Counted from the first letter of the stretch, positions 1 through 9,191 are shown. The stretch is 64,000 bases of DNA from an uncultured Verrucomicrobiales bacterium (GCA_937891465.1 CALAHF010000080.1:124001-188000); one strand, 5' to 3'. Notes: generated by a model not told the origin, from the letters alone. A program made the numbers and translations.

Positions 1-872
1 CAAACCGGTTGGATTTCGTAATTGTACTGCTGGGCCCACCCTGGTTGAGGTTCAGGCATTTGCGAGAGAATCAGAAAGTCTCCAAATCGTTTGAGGGCCT
101 CGAGATACTTGTCGCCTTTGTAAAGTCGGTGCGCCGTGAAAAGCGTGTCCGTCACCGACATCGCAAGGTCATCGTTGAGCGTGTAGAGATCCCAATACTC
201 TTTAATCCGACCTTCCGTCCGCCAGTCGTAAGTCGGATAATTCGCCGTCTTTCCCAGCGAATTCCCTGCCGATGCCGGAGTTTCGTCCCAGCCCTGTGGA
301 AATGCTCCATTGGGAAATTGTGCTCCGAGCAACGCATCCACTGCAACGACAACGGAGTCGTGAACGGTCTTGTTTTTAAATTCGGTCGCCTCATCTAACA
401 AAATGAGAAACTTGATCGCTGATTGTGAGATCCAATCATCCAGGGTGGAGAAGTTTCGCCCTTTGCCTTTCCCGTTTTGGTATTGCCCCGTCAATTTGCT
501 GGTTGGATCGAAGCAAACGGAATTGGTCCACGCACCCGATTCCAGCTGGCCATGAATGAGCGCTTTTCCAGTGGTTAGGGCTGCATCTAAATAGAAGTCA
601 TCGCGCGTTGCTTCATAGGCAGTGAGATATGCCATCCCAACTGTTGGAGTTCCAGGAGGTTGCACCCAAATTTGGTTTTCCTCTGCACGGCCTTCGCCAT
701 GGCGCCACGAAAAGTCGGGAGCCGTGTAATAAACATAGCCGCCATTTCGCGCCACTTTCTCAGTATAGAAGGTCGCCGCCTTTTTCATGGCAGCTTTTAC
801 GGAATTTGCGTCGGGTGATTGTGCTGAAACAAATCCGCAAACCCCGAATGCTAAAATCGCAATGAATCTCAT
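1..872 (-). CDS. Pectate lyase, polysaccharide lyase family 10 (partial, 3' end outside window)
   Basis: Secreted enzyme expected to cleave polygalacturonate by beta-elimination. The frame is open from an ATG at 872 to the window edge (290 codons). It begins with a signal peptide (MRFIAILAFGVCGFVSAQ). The body is helical-barrel-like, with blocks such as YPTYDWRTEGRIKEYWDLY. Close to the edge is MPEPQPGWAQQYNYE, a block characteristic of PL10 lyases. The start lies 4 bp after the stop of the upstream gene, so it is probably the distal gene of the minus-strand operon running from 7957. The catalytic C-terminal part is missing from the window. Family assignment rests on motif recognition only. 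Confidence 0.8.
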   Translation of the reverse strand, partial: MRFIAILAFGVCGFVSAQSPDANSVKAAMKKAATFYTEKVARNGGYVYYTAPDFSWRHGEGRAEENQIWVQPPGTPTVGMAYLTAYEATRDDFYLDAALTTGKALIHGQLESGAWTNSVCFDPTSKLTGQYQNGKGKGRNFSTLDDWISQSAIKFLILLDEATEFKNKTVHDSVVVAVDALLGAQFPNGAFPQGWDETPASAGNSLGKTANYPTYDWRTEGRIKEYWDLYTLNDDLAMSVTDTLFTAHRLYKGDKYLEALKRFGDFLILSQMPEPQPGWAQQYNYEIQPV

Positions 873-876
873 TCCG

Positions 877-1275
877 CTATTCAAGCGAATGATGCGCCGT
901 GCTGTCGAGAATATGATGCACCTCATCTGAGTCCTTTGTTCGGGCAATGAGCGTGTAAGTCTCGGCAAGTTCGTCCGTTTCGTATTCGAGAAAGTCGATC
1001 GGATCATCCGGCGTTTGATATGGCTCGGTGGTCCAAGGGTTAAGCGGAGGAGCTTCCAAATACCCTCCTTCGTCAAGAAGTCCGATCAACTCCGCGCCGG
1101 ACATTTTTGATTTGGGATACAACTCTTCATCAACGTGATAATTTTGCAGGGCGGTCTGCACCTCGCGCAACAGCTCCTTCACTTGCCCGTCGAGGCGCTT
1201 TTCGGAAAAAGCAGGCAGCATGATCCCTAGCCAGAGGGCGACCAGAATGAGCAATCCAATGATACGAGTTTTCAT
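877..1275 (-). CDS. Small membrane-anchored protein, pseudopilin-like (function unknown)
   Basis: 132-residue protein with one N-terminal hydrophobic segment (residues 4-20, IIGLLILVALWLGIMLPAF) and a soluble acidic remainder. The part after the membrane segment (LREVQTALQNYHVDEELYP, then PLNPWTTEPYQ) resembles the body of type II secretion pseudopilins. The usual GF-x4-E cleavage motif is absent, so this is only a resemblance. The ATG at 1275 overlaps the upstream stop (ATGA) and is preferred over the longer frame beginning at 1329, which would start inside the neighbour. It sits between a NosR-like protein and a PL10 lyase. No specific function can be assigned. Confidence 0.7.
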   Translation of the reverse strand: MKTRIIGLLILVALWLGIMLPAFSEKRLDGQVKELLREVQTALQNYHVDEELYPKSKMSGAELIGLLDEGGYLEAPPLNPWTTEPYQTPDDPIDFLEYETDELAETYTLIARTKDSDEVHHILDSTAHHSLE

Positions 1276-2471
1276 TTCAACAGGGTATGAAGAGCGATTG
1301 CAGAAATGAGAAAAACGAGTCCCACCCAATCTTTCCGCTGAAACGAATTAGGGGCGGAGCGTCGGCGAATAAATTCCAATAGCAGCCCGGTGGGGCATCC
1401 GTATTTGCAGTAAGCCATCGGGATGAAAAATGCGAGAAGGAGGCCCACGCCAAAGACTACAATCGTGGCGATGCCGGCAGATTTAATCAGCCACGCATCA
1501 AAAGGCTCGATTCCAGCAAGTCCAATCGGAAGCCGAAAAAAGCTAACTAACAAAACGAGGAGAAGGAGGAAAACAGGAATCAATCGTCCCAACCATTTGA
1601 TGTCGGGATTCAGTTTAGTCATCCATTTTGCCGGTCGAAGTTTCATGAGCCAACGCTGTAAAATTCCGTGAGGACAAACGAACTGACAGTAAACCGGCTG
1701 TTTGGTGAAGAAGGGGAGTGCAAACATCGCCGCTGCAAAAATCACCAGCCCGGGAGTGGCCTCCCAGGGGACTCGCGATTCGATCCAGCCAATCAAGAGT
1801 GATTGCGCAAGTAGATCGCCAAGCAGAATGCCGAAGACGCCGACTGACAGGACCGAATATGGCAGACGAAATTTTTGAACGCGTTTCGATTTCCAGAATG
1901 CAAAGATGCAGCCTCCGAGGAGAACACCGATCAGCACGAAATCCTGCCATCGAAATTTCACCTTCTGCCCCACGGTCGCATTTGGGCCTTTCGCCATTTG
2001 CGTGCGAAAGGAAATACTTTCGACCAGAGCGTCGCTTGTTCGCGTAGCCCCCGAAACGGCATAAATATTGGCCGCACCAAAGTCCGTGATTGCAGCGATT
2101 TCTTCCCACGTCCTTCCGTTCCACGATTCCATAAAAAGAAGATCAAGCGTCACGTCCTCGACATGACTGGGCGTGTCGTAGCTGTCGCGAATTTTTACAC
2201 CGAGAACTTTGTCTTGAGCATCAAACACGATCAATCCGTCAGTTGGTCCCGAGTAACCCGTGATTTCTTTGGCATGCGGCATGGTTCGAGCCGCATATCC
2301 GATTTTCTCACCCGATTTATCAAAAATAAAAAGTCCAGCGCGAGGACCGACATCCGGTTTGAGTTTATGTGTATCGGGAAGGAACACCGTCACCTCGTAA
2401 GCCGTGATCGGTCGATCGCCCTGAACGCGAAGTCGCGTGTGGTGATCACGAATCAGCCACGCGATAATCAC
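1272..2471 (-). CDS. NosR/NapH-like membrane protein: FMN-binding domain plus 4Fe-4S ferredoxin motifs
   Basis: Polytopic electron-transfer protein. Residues about 30-155 form an FMN-binding domain ending in AVSGATRTSDAL, the SGAT motif whose Thr is the flavin attachment site in NqrC/RnfG/NosR relatives. It is followed by about five membrane helices and two cysteine clusters on the inner side, VYCQFVCPHGIL and YCKYGCPTGLLL. The clusters are shorter than a full CxxCxxCxxxCP, so cluster ligation is uncertain. The only standard start is GTG at 2471, but the frame stays open upstream to 2520 and codes a hydrophobic stretch (IYRLTVLVIIAWL). A non-standard start or a miscalled base is therefore possible. 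It probably passes electrons across the membrane, and its partners are not in the window. Confidence 0.75.
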   Translation of the reverse strand: MIIAWLIRDHHTRLRVQGDRPITAYEVTVFLPDTHKLKPDVGPRAGLFIFDKSGEKIGYAARTMPHAKEITGYSGPTDGLIVFDAQDKVLGVKIRDSYDTPSHVEDVTLDLLFMESWNGRTWEEIAAITDFGAANIYAVSGATRTSDALVESISFRTQMAKGPNATVGQKVKFRWQDFVLIGVLLGGCIFAFWKSKRVQKFRLPYSVLSVGVFGILLGDLLAQSLLIGWIESRVPWEATPGLVIFAAAMFALPFFTKQPVYCQFVCPHGILQRWLMKLRPAKWMTKLNPDIKWLGRLIPVFLLLLVLLVSFFRLPIGLAGIEPFDAWLIKSAGIATIVVFGVGLLLAFFIPMAYCKYGCPTGLLLEFIRRRSAPNSFQRKDWVGLVFLISAIALHTLLK

Positions 2472-2519
2472 GAGAACGGTGAGTCGGTAAATCTGGACGA
2501 GAGAAGTGATCCGTGATTT

Positions 2520-3701
2520 CTAGCGTAATTTCTCACCCAAATCACCTACGTATCCGGTTAATTCGAGAAAAGATTTTCCGATGACTTTTCCAGATCCATC
2601 GAGCACGTCGCCCGCGCCTTCCCAGTAACTGACCCCGCCGATCTTCCCGGTCATCTCCTGGTTTTTTATTGTTGGTCGACTTTTTAGAACGATTGGTTTT
2701 CCTGTTTTCGGATCTGTCGTTTTGATTGTTGGGCTGGTTGGATAATTTGCGCCGGTCGCTTTGCTCTTCCAAAAGCCGCCCGCTTTCCATTCATAGGAAT
2801 CCGGTTTCTGGACGGTGATCGAGCCATCCTGATCGATCCAGTTCAGGCTTGAAAACGGGCTCGGCTTTCCGTCTTCCTCTCGCAAGATGTATCCCATCAA
2901 TTCACGGCCATCGTCGAACTGAATTTGAATCCAATCCCAGCCAACCTGGTTCCGATCAAGTTGGCTGCTGGAAATTTCATGGTCCATCCACGCTTCGCCG
3001 GTCACCGCCATTTTCTCGCCCTTAAATTGTAATTCACCCGACACATCGAGTCGCGGATAAGTGATGTAATAACTCGCAGCTGAAGCATCGGCTCCTTTTT
3101 TGGAAATCCCGTCCTTCCCGAAAATCACGTGTGATTGGGCAGGTGAGAGTTTCAGGGAAAATCCCGCCTTGGATTGCACGGAACCGATCAGATCCATCTC
3201 TCCGTCGAATTGTCTTTTCAGCGTCCAGTTTCCGTTTCTTAAATCGAGATCTTCGACTTTTGAAAATGCATCCCAGCCTTCGCGATTCAGTCGTTCCTCG
3301 TGAAGAAAGGTGCCTGTATCGGGATCCGAAACCGCCATATGAGCCATGTAGATGTGCGTCTCGGCATCAACATTGGCCAATCGAAAAAACGTTGCCTGAA
3401 ATCCGAAGCGCCGCTCAGACTCCGATTTGAGATGGCCGGTGATATACCACCATTCGATTTTGAAATCCGGATGCGAGCCGTGGTCTCGCGGGAATTGAAA
3501 TTCGTAATTTGGCTGCGGAATCGAGAACGATTTTTCCTGCCCAAACGTCGCCGAGCCCATGAGAGCAAAAAGCAAAATTACAAAAAACGAAGCAACAGGG
3601 TGCGTTCGACGAACCAACAGGGTAGGTTCGTCTTGGCGTTTCGAACCAATAGGGTTGGTTCGATTAACGGACCCTATTGCTTCGTGAAAAATATTTTTCA
3701 T
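2520..3701 (-). CDS. attH: AttH-like secreted protein, lipocalin-like (CrtC/carotenoid-hydratase superfamily)
   Basis: 393-residue exported protein whose body matches AttH/CrtC-type double lipocalin-like proteins: FKIEWWYITGHL early, MAHMAVSD and a central WMDHEISSSQLDRNQVGWDW block. It overlaps the permease stop (ATGA at 3698-3701), in the same order as attEFGH operons. The N-terminus is odd. About 35 residues precede the signal peptide (HPVASFFVILLFALMGSATFG), and most of them are translated from a cluster of dispersed repeat units at 3588-3684. An original start nearer the signal peptide may have been displaced by the insertion. The substrate is unknown. The carotenoid-hydratase name is by homology only. 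Confidence 0.8.
   Translation of the reverse strand: MKNIFHEAIGSVNRTNPIGSKRQDEPTLLVRRTHPVASFFVILLFALMGSATFGQEKSFSIPQPNYEFQFPRDHGSHPDFKIEWWYITGHLKSESERRFGFQATFFRLANVDAETHIYMAHMAVSDPDTGTFLHEERLNREGWDAFSKVEDLDLRNGNWTLKRQFDGEMDLIGSVQSKAGFSLKLSPAQSHVIFGKDGISKKGADASAASYYITYPRLDVSGELQFKGEKMAVTGEAWMDHEISSSQLDRNQVGWDWIQIQFDDGRELMGYILREEDGKPSPFSSLNWIDQDGSITVQKPDSYEWKAGGFWKSKATGANYPTSPTIKTTDPKTGKPIVLKSRPTIKNQEMTGKIGGVSYWEGAGDVLDGSGKVIGKSFLELTGYVGDLGEKLR
3588..3684. repeat. Dispersed 21-bp unit, cluster of four copies inside the attH 5' coding region
   Basis: Three direct units (3588-3608, 3610-3630, 3642-3662) and one inverted unit (3664-3684). The second and third have perfectly complementary 6-nt arms (CGAACC / GGTTCG) around the cores AACAGGGTA and AATAGGGTT. 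The cluster is translated in frame as part of the AttH-like N-terminus. It is the densest occurrence in the window. Confidence 0.85.
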
Positions 3702-6316
3702 CCCTCCTGCTCCCTTCGTAATTTTGCTCCAAACCAACCCACGCAAAATGCAACGATTCCTGACGTGGCAATCGTGAGGGCTCCCAAGCTGAGGAGGCTC
3801 ATTAGCGGTATTTGATAATCCAACGTCCAGCCGAAGCTCTGGCGGTTAACCACGAAGATTAGCAGGTGGCCCAGCGCGAGGCTCAAAATTAATCCGCCGA
3901 GAGTGCCGACGATTCCAAGTCCGAGGCCTTCCCACAGGGTCGCCGTTGCAATTTGTCGACGGGTGAATCCGATTTCTTTCAAGGTCGTGAGTTCTGATTT
4001 TCGATCGATTAACAATCCAGCTAGGGCCATTCCCAGTCCCGCCACAGCAACGAAAATTGCGATGGCTTCTAATGCGTAGGTGACAGAGAAAGTCCGATGA
4101 AAAATTGTGAGCGATTCGTTTCTGAGCTTTTCGTTGGTTCGAATCACCAGATTAGGAAACTCCTTTTTGAAAGCTGTGCGAGCCGTTTCCGGATCAGTTC
4201 CTTGATTCAAATAAACGGCGACGTTGTTCACTGATTCATCACCAAACCAAGTGACGATTCGGTCTCGATGAACCACCACCATACCGCGTTCATTTCCATA
4301 ATCGGCGTAAATGCCTTTCACCGTTCCCGTGACCTCAAAATCGGGGATGGGCAGTTCGATTGTGTCGTCCATTCCCACCGAAAATCGGCGGCCAAACGTT
4401 TCGCTAATCCAAACAGGGATCGTTTTATTAGGAAGATCGAGATTCAAGTTTTCGGGATTGGGGTCCGTTGGTTTTTCGACCCAAATCAGGCGAAGGCGTC
4501 GGTCGGAGTTTTGATTGTAAACGGATCCGGCCAACCAGGTTTCTTTTCCATCGATCCGAATGAATTGGCGTCGGATAATGTCAACGCCTTCAACTTCGGG
4601 ACGTGCCGCGACTACTTTCCAAGTGTCTTCGCGAATTAGGTTTTCGTTGCCGATGTTTGAAGTGCCTGCCGTTGCAACATAGAGGTCGGCTTTCAGCAGG
4701 TTTTTAATCCAGCCGGTCAAGGTGTGTTCAAAACTGGCTACGAGTATGGCCATGCCTGCAGCCATTCCCACGGCGACGAGTAACCCTGCTGCTGTGAGTC
4801 GATGTCGGCCGCCCGGATTTCGGAATTGTGACGCCGCGTATTTAAGAGGGGCATTTTTTGAAGAAAAGCCCATGAGAACTTTGCGGACAGTAGGGAAAAG
4901 GAGTCCTGCGAGAATGCTCAATCCAAGCAGCCAAAACAGGGCGCCGAGGTAGCCGCCGAGTGGGATTCGTAAATCTCCCGCGCCGCGAATCGGCGGAAGT
5001 TGGCTGAGCGCAATTGCTGCGACCACAAAAACAACGCCAATGATTGGCTTTCGAAGAATGGGCAGTCCCATGCTACGGACTCCACTTTTGAGTGATTGGG
5101 AGGGTGGTGTTGCTGCCGCTTCCCGAGCGGGAATCGCTCCAGCGACGAGGCTGGAACCGAGGCCGAATAGAAACGCAAAAAGCGCTTCGCCGGAGTCGAG
5201 GCGAGCTGCGGTGGTTGTGTTTTCGAAATACAGTGTGTTCACCGTCATCGCGATAGAACCCACCGCGAGTTGAGCCATCCCGTAGCCTAATAGAATTCCA
5301 AAAGCGCTTCCGATCATGCCGATGATCAGCGATTCGAACAGCCACGCGCGCTGGATTCGCCACGACTCCACTCCGAGCGATCGGAGGATTGCGATTTCGG
5401 GGCGACGTTTCACGACCGATGCTTCGAGGGCTTGGAATATCAGATACACACCGACGATGAGTGCGAGCGTCGAAAGAATGGTCAGGTTCAAACGAAACGC
5501 GGCCGTCATCTGTTCGGCCGAAGATTCACGATTGCTCGGGGTATCGATTGCGAATTGAGTTTCGGCGATTTCAGAAAGCCGTTTTTTGGTTTCGGCGAGA
5601 ATTCTTTGACGATCTTCACCGGGTGGGATTTTTAATTCCACACGGGAAATTTTATCGGGTTTGCCGATTAATTTTTGCAAGCCGGGAAGATCAAACAGAA
5701 TCAGGTTTTCGGGGATCGATGCGCGGAGTGGATTGTTGGGAAGTATGGCGGAGATTTCGAGTTCGATGCGTCGGTCATCAAGGATCAGGGGCAAAACGTC
5801 GCCGACTTTCAGGCCTTCGCTGGCGGCCATTGTTTCGCCGATCAAGACCAAACGAGAATCTCCCAGTTTCACATCGAAGGGCTGATTGCTTGGCGGGGAA
5901 GTTTTTGAGTGGTCAGACTTTGCTTCGAGGTAAACTGCGTTGTTCAGCGAAACGAGATCGACTCCGACGAGGCGGTAAAGGCTGGCTTCGGTCTTGGCCG
6001 TTCGCGCAGCGGTAGTTTCAATAATTGGATGAATCCCCACGGGCAGGGGGCCAAGCGCGTCCCGAATTTCCGGTAAAATGGAAACGGGCAGATCGCCAAT
6101 GGGGGCGCGGACAATGAAATCGGATTCTCCCGCGATGGAATCGGTGAACAACGTGAATCCAGAAACTGCCGCGCGATTTGCCAAACGGATCGAGAGAAAA
6201 ACCCCAACCCCGAGGGCGAGAACCGTAATGAGAAGCAGCGTGTTTTTCGGCTCCCGTTTCCAGTGACGCAGGGTCGTTTTGGAGAATAGATTCAAGTTTT
6301 TAGTTTGAAGTTTCAA
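3698..6316 (-). CDS. ABC transporter permease with two FtsX domains (AttF-AttG fusion type)
   Basis: 872-residue inner-membrane permease of the MacB/LolCE superfamily. It has an N-terminal helix, a periplasmic domain, a first FtsX module with three helices (about 280-390), further helices near 430-500, a second periplasmic domain and a C-terminal FtsX module (about 755-865). This is the fused layout called AttF-AttG in some genomes. It is predicted to pair with the ATPase encoded just upstream and to handle lipids, lipoproteins or an exported substrate together with AttH. The start is TTG at 6316 (17-bp overlap with the ATPase gene) or TTG at 6295, which avoids the overlap. There is no ATG nearby. 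Known relatives act in mechanotransmission and not in classical import, but the substrate here is unknown. Confidence 0.85.
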   Translation of the reverse strand: MKLQTKNLNLFSKTTLRHWKREPKNTLLLITVLALGVGVFLSIRLANRAAVSGFTLFTDSIAGESDFIVRAPIGDLPVSILPEIRDALGPLPVGIHPIIETTAARTAKTEASLYRLVGVDLVSLNNAVYLEAKSDHSKTSPPSNQPFDVKLGDSRLVLIGETMAASEGLKVGDVLPLILDDRRIELEISAILPNNPLRASIPENLILFDLPGLQKLIGKPDKISRVELKIPPGEDRQRILAETKKRLSEIAETQFAIDTPSNRESSAEQMTAAFRLNLTILSTLALIVGVYLIFQALEASVVKRRPEIAILRSLGVESWRIQRAWLFESLIIGMIGSAFGILLGYGMAQLAVGSIAMTVNTLYFENTTTAARLDSGEALFAFLFGLGSSLVAGAIPAREAAATPPSQSLKSGVRSMGLPILRKPIIGVVFVVAAIALSQLPPIRGAGDLRIPLGGYLGALFWLLGLSILAGLLFPTVRKVLMGFSSKNAPLKYAASQFRNPGGRHRLTAAGLLVAVGMAAGMAILVASFEHTLTGWIKNLLKADLYVATAGTSNIGNENLIREDTWKVVAARPEVEGVDIIRRQFIRIDGKETWLAGSVYNQNSDRRLRLIWVEKPTDPNPENLNLDLPNKTIPVWISETFGRRFSVGMDDTIELPIPDFEVTGTVKGIYADYGNERGMVVVHRDRIVTWFGDESVNNVAVYLNQGTDPETARTAFKKEFPNLVIRTNEKLRNESLTIFHRTFSVTYALEAIAIFVAVAGLGMALAGLLIDRKSELTTLKEIGFTRRQIATATLWEGLGLGIVGTLGGLILSLALGHLLIFVVNRQSFGWTLDYQIPLMSLLSLGALTIATSGIVAFCVGWFGAKLRREQEG

Positions 6317-6983
6317 GCGCTCCGTCGTGGATCTTTAGCGTCCGGCTGCAGATCCGAGTGGCCGCTTTGCTGTGCGTTACGAGGAGCATTGCGGTGTCAT
6401 GCTTTTGGCTGAGAGCCTCTAACAAATCCAGAATGGACTCGCCCGTTTTCGAATCGAGATTCCCAGTCGGCTCATCGGCGAGAATCAATTTTGGCCGCGG
6501 AGCTAAGGCGCGGGCAATCGCGACTCGTTGCATTTCCCCGCCGGAAAGCTCATCAGGCGTCGCATCAGCGCGATGTGTCAGTTGAATTTCTTCGAGTAGA
6601 TTCTGGACGCGCTCATTTCGTTCGTCGATGTGGATGCCGATGAGCTCGAGCGGTAGCTCGATGTTTTCCCTCGCGGAAAGTGTCGGAAGCAGATGGAAAA
6701 ATTGAAAAATCGTCGACACTGTTTCGCGTCTAATTTTGCACAATTCATCCGCTGTTTTTTCCTGAATGAAATTTCCCGTAATCTCGATCGATCCCGAGTC
6801 CGGTTTGTCGATTCCTCCAAGGCAATTCAGCAAGGTGCTTTTCCCTGAACCGGATGTCCCCATCAAGCCAACTCGTTCACCAGCCGCAAGCGAGAAAGAC
6901 ACGTCACTGAGAACGGTGCGATCACCGTATGCCTTGGTCAGGTTGCTGACTCGGAGAACGGGTTCTGTGGAATTCGAATTCAC
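6300..6983 (-). CDS. ABC transporter ATP-binding protein, LolD/MacB family (AttE-like)
   Basis: 227-residue cytoplasmic ATPase with all the key motifs: Walker A GTSGSGKST at 42-50, a glutamine-containing Q-loop (STIFQFFHLLP), signature LSGGEMQR, Walker B LILADEPTGNLD and the switch histidine in LLVTHS. It energises the FtsX-type permease encoded directly downstream with a short overlap. It begins 15 bp after the BASS transporter gene, so the two are probably co-transcribed. Length and sequence are typical of LolD-type subunits. The attE name follows from the attached permease and attH-like genes. Confidence 0.9.
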   Translation of the reverse strand: MNSNSTEPVLRVSNLTKAYGDRTVLSDVSFSLAAGERVGLMGTSGSGKSTLLNCLGGIDKPDSGSIEITGNFIQEKTADELCKIRRETVSTIFQFFHLLPTLSARENIELPLELIGIHIDERNERVQNLLEEIQLTHRADATPDELSGGEMQRVAIARALAPRPKLILADEPTGNLDSKTGESILDLLEALSQKHDTAMLLVTHSKAATRICSRTLKIHDGALETSN

Positions 6984-6997
6984 AATGGGAAATACGA

Positions 6998-7957
6998 TTA
7001 AGCGGGCGGATCAGTTGTATTTTTCGGTGGGCGCATTCGCCAAAATCCCGCTAGGATGCTTCCAATAATGCAATGATAGGCCGCGCTGATGGCACAAGGG
7101 ACTGCTGCCATGGTTACGGGAAAGTGTTTGATGGCGAGAGCTGAACCCAGGCCGGAGTTTTGCATGCCGACTTCGATCGAGATGGTGCGACAAGCATCTT
7201 CGGGAAGGCGCACGAGTTTTGCGATGACGTAGCCCAGAGTAAATGCCGCAAGGTGCAGGAGGGCAGGGGCCGCGAGGATTTTCCAGCCGTTTCCGAGAAT
7301 GGCTTCATTGTTCTTTCCGATGATGGCAGCAACGATGAGAACGATTGCCACAACCGAAACAAACGGTGAAACTGCAGATGCTTTCTTCGTGAATTTTGGG
7401 GCGAAGTAGTTCAGTAAAATCCCCAGCGAGACGGGGAATAGAACGACTTTGGTTGTCGTCCATAGCATTTTTAAGAACGGCACCGGAACCGCCTCCCCGA
7501 CGAGCCATTTCGTCATGAGAGGTGTCAGTAAAATCGCTGCGAAGGTCGAAATAATCGTCATCGAAACGGAGAGCGCGACGTTGGCTCGGGCGAGATAGGC
7601 GACCACGTTGGATGCCGTTCCGCCGGGGCAGCAGGAGACCAAAATGAGCCCGAGTGCGAGGTGTTTGTCGATTTCAAAAAGTCCCAGAAAATGAGCAATC
7701 GAAAATCCGCACAGCGGCATGATAGTGAACTGGCAAAGCACCCCGACCCCGACCGCACGAGGCATTTTTAGGACGCCTTTGAAATCTGCCAGTGTCAGGG
7801 TCATCCCCATTCCGAGCATGATCACGCCGAGCGCGGGGATAATATAGGGCAAAAACCACGTAAATGCCTCCGGCTCAAAAAGCGCGATGCCAGAGCAGAT
7901 TAGAATCCAAAGTGGAAACAGGTTTGTGAGAATGCGAAACATGCCATGTTTTGCCAC
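6998..7957 (-). CDS. Bile acid:sodium symporter family (BASS) transporter
   Basis: About 319 residues with nine to ten hydrophobic segments and hallmark BASS blocks: LGMGMTLTLADFK, GLILVSCCPGGTASNVV (sodium and substrate site region) and ISIEVGMQNSGLGSALA. Such proteins import organic acids (pantoate, pyruvate, bile acids) using sodium. The substrate here cannot be told from sequence. Start is GTG at 7957 or ATG at 7942, with no clear Shine-Dalgarno to decide. It is the first gene of the minus-strand run ending in the PL10 lyase. Its upstream region, shared with a divergent oxidoreductase, contains a dispersed repeat at 7989-8031. Confidence 0.88.
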   Translation of the reverse strand: MAKHGMFRILTNLFPLWILICSGIALFEPEAFTWFLPYIIPALGVIMLGMGMTLTLADFKGVLKMPRAVGVGVLCQFTIMPLCGFSIAHFLGLFEIDKHLALGLILVSCCPGGTASNVVAYLARANVALSVSMTIISTFAAILLTPLMTKWLVGEAVPVPFLKMLWTTTKVVLFPVSLGILLNYFAPKFTKKASAVSPFVSVVAIVLIVAAIIGKNNEAILGNGWKILAAPALLHLAAFTLGYVIAKLVRLPEDACRTISIEVGMQNSGLGSALAIKHFPVTMAAVPCAISAAYHCIIGSILAGFWRMRPPKNTTDPPA

Positions 7958-7988
7958 GAACCTTGGTTTAGTTCAATGGCTGATTTTG

Positions 7989-8031
7989 CGATTAAATAGG
8001 GTCGGTTCGACGAATCATCCTTATTCGGCTG
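7989..8031. repeat. Dispersed 21-bp unit, inverted pair (degenerate)
   Basis: Forward unit 7989-8009 carries the core AATAGGGTC. The inverted unit 8011-8031 is diverged, with core ATCCTTATT on the plus strand. It lies in the divergent intergenic region between the BASS transporter and the Gfo/Idh/MocA oxidoreductase. Confidence 0.65.
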
Positions 8032-8097
8032 AAGATCGTCATTTTGAAAAATCGCGTCGAATTTGCATTTTAGGCGGTTTCAGTTTATCGCCGAAGC

Positions 8098-9174
8098 ATG
8101 GCAAAAACCGGATATGATTATGCTCCCAGTTCAAAAACCTTGCCGCCGGTTGTTGGTCCGGGCGAGTTTGTGTTTTCAGTCACCGGCCTCGACCATGGCC
8201 ACATTTTTGGACAAACCAATGGCCTGATTGATGCCGGAGGAACGTTGAAATATGTTTACGACGCGGATTCAGCAAAGATGGACGATTTTTGCGAACGCTA
8301 TGCTGATGCGAAGCGTGCGGAGTCAATCGAGCAAATTTTGGAAGATGATGAAACAATCTGTGTCACGTCAGCCTCAATCCCTTGTGATCGCGGTCCGCTC
8401 GGCGTTCGGGTTTTGAATGCGGGGAAACATTATTTCACGGATAAATCGCCGTTTACGACGCTTGAGCAGCTCGAGGATGCGCGCAAAGCAGTCGCTGAAT
8501 CCGGCAAGCGCTACATGGTCTATTATTCGGAACGGCTTCACAATGAGTCGTCGATGAAGGCAACGGAACTGATCAAAGCGGGAGCAATCGGAAATGTTTT
8601 GCAGGTTCAAAATCTCGCGCCACACCGGATGTCGAAGGACGCGCGGCCGGATTGGTTTTTCGATAAAAAAAGCTACGGCGGTATTTTGACTGATATTGGC
8701 AGCCACCAGTTTGAGCAGTTTTTGGAGTTCGCCGGTGCGACTGACGCAACCGTCAATTTTGCGCGGGTCGAAAATTTCACCGCTCCTGATAAACCCGGCC
8801 TCGAAGATTTCGGAGAAACCTCGCTGACCATGAGCACAGGAGCATCGTGCTATTGCCGAATCGATTGGCTGACGCCGGACGGACTCCGGGTCTGGGGTGA
8901 CGGACGCGTTTTTGTGGTCGGAACTAAAGGCACCATGGAAATCCGGAAATACATCGCTCTCGCTCGTCAGGAGCCTGGGAATAAGTTGTTCTTAGTCAAT
9001 GATGAAGGCGAGCAGGAAATCGATTGTGATGGCACAACCGGCTTCCCGTTTTTCGGCGAAATGATCCTCGATTTGCTGAACGGAACGGAGACAGCGATGA
9101 CGCAGGATCATATTTTTAAAGCGGCTGAACTGTCGATGATTGCCCAGAAAATGGCCGACGAAAATCGCGCGTGA
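8098..9174 (+). CDS. Gfo/Idh/MocA family NAD(P)-dependent oxidoreductase
   Basis: 358-residue cytoplasmic oxidoreductase. A Rossmann-type N-terminal domain (GLDHGHIFGQTNGLIDAGG, about residues 30-50) is followed by the conserved Lys in HYFTDKSPFTTLEQ and a C-terminal alpha/beta substrate domain. ILTDIGSHQFEQFLEF corresponds to the catalytic D-x3-H region of the family. It probably oxidises or epimerises a sugar or inositol. Such proteins are numerous in PVC bacteria and individual substrates are not predictable. ATG at 8098 is used. The Nudix gene begins 73 bp downstream, separated by a repeat. Confidence 0.88.
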   Translation: MAKTGYDYAPSSKTLPPVVGPGEFVFSVTGLDHGHIFGQTNGLIDAGGTLKYVYDADSAKMDDFCERYADAKRAESIEQILEDDETICVTSASIPCDRGPLGVRVLNAGKHYFTDKSPFTTLEQLEDARKAVAESGKRYMVYYSERLHNESSMKATELIKAGAIGNVLQVQNLAPHRMSKDARPDWFFDKKSYGGILTDIGSHQFEQFLEFAGATDATVNFARVENFTAPDKPGLEDFGETSLTMSTGASCYCRIDWLTPDGLRVWGDGRVFVVGTKGTMEIRKYIALARQEPGNKLFLVNDEGEQEIDCDGTTGFPFFGEMILDLLNGTETAMTQDHIFKAAELSMIAQKMADENRA

Positions 9175-9191
9175 TTTCATTTCGCGTTTTT

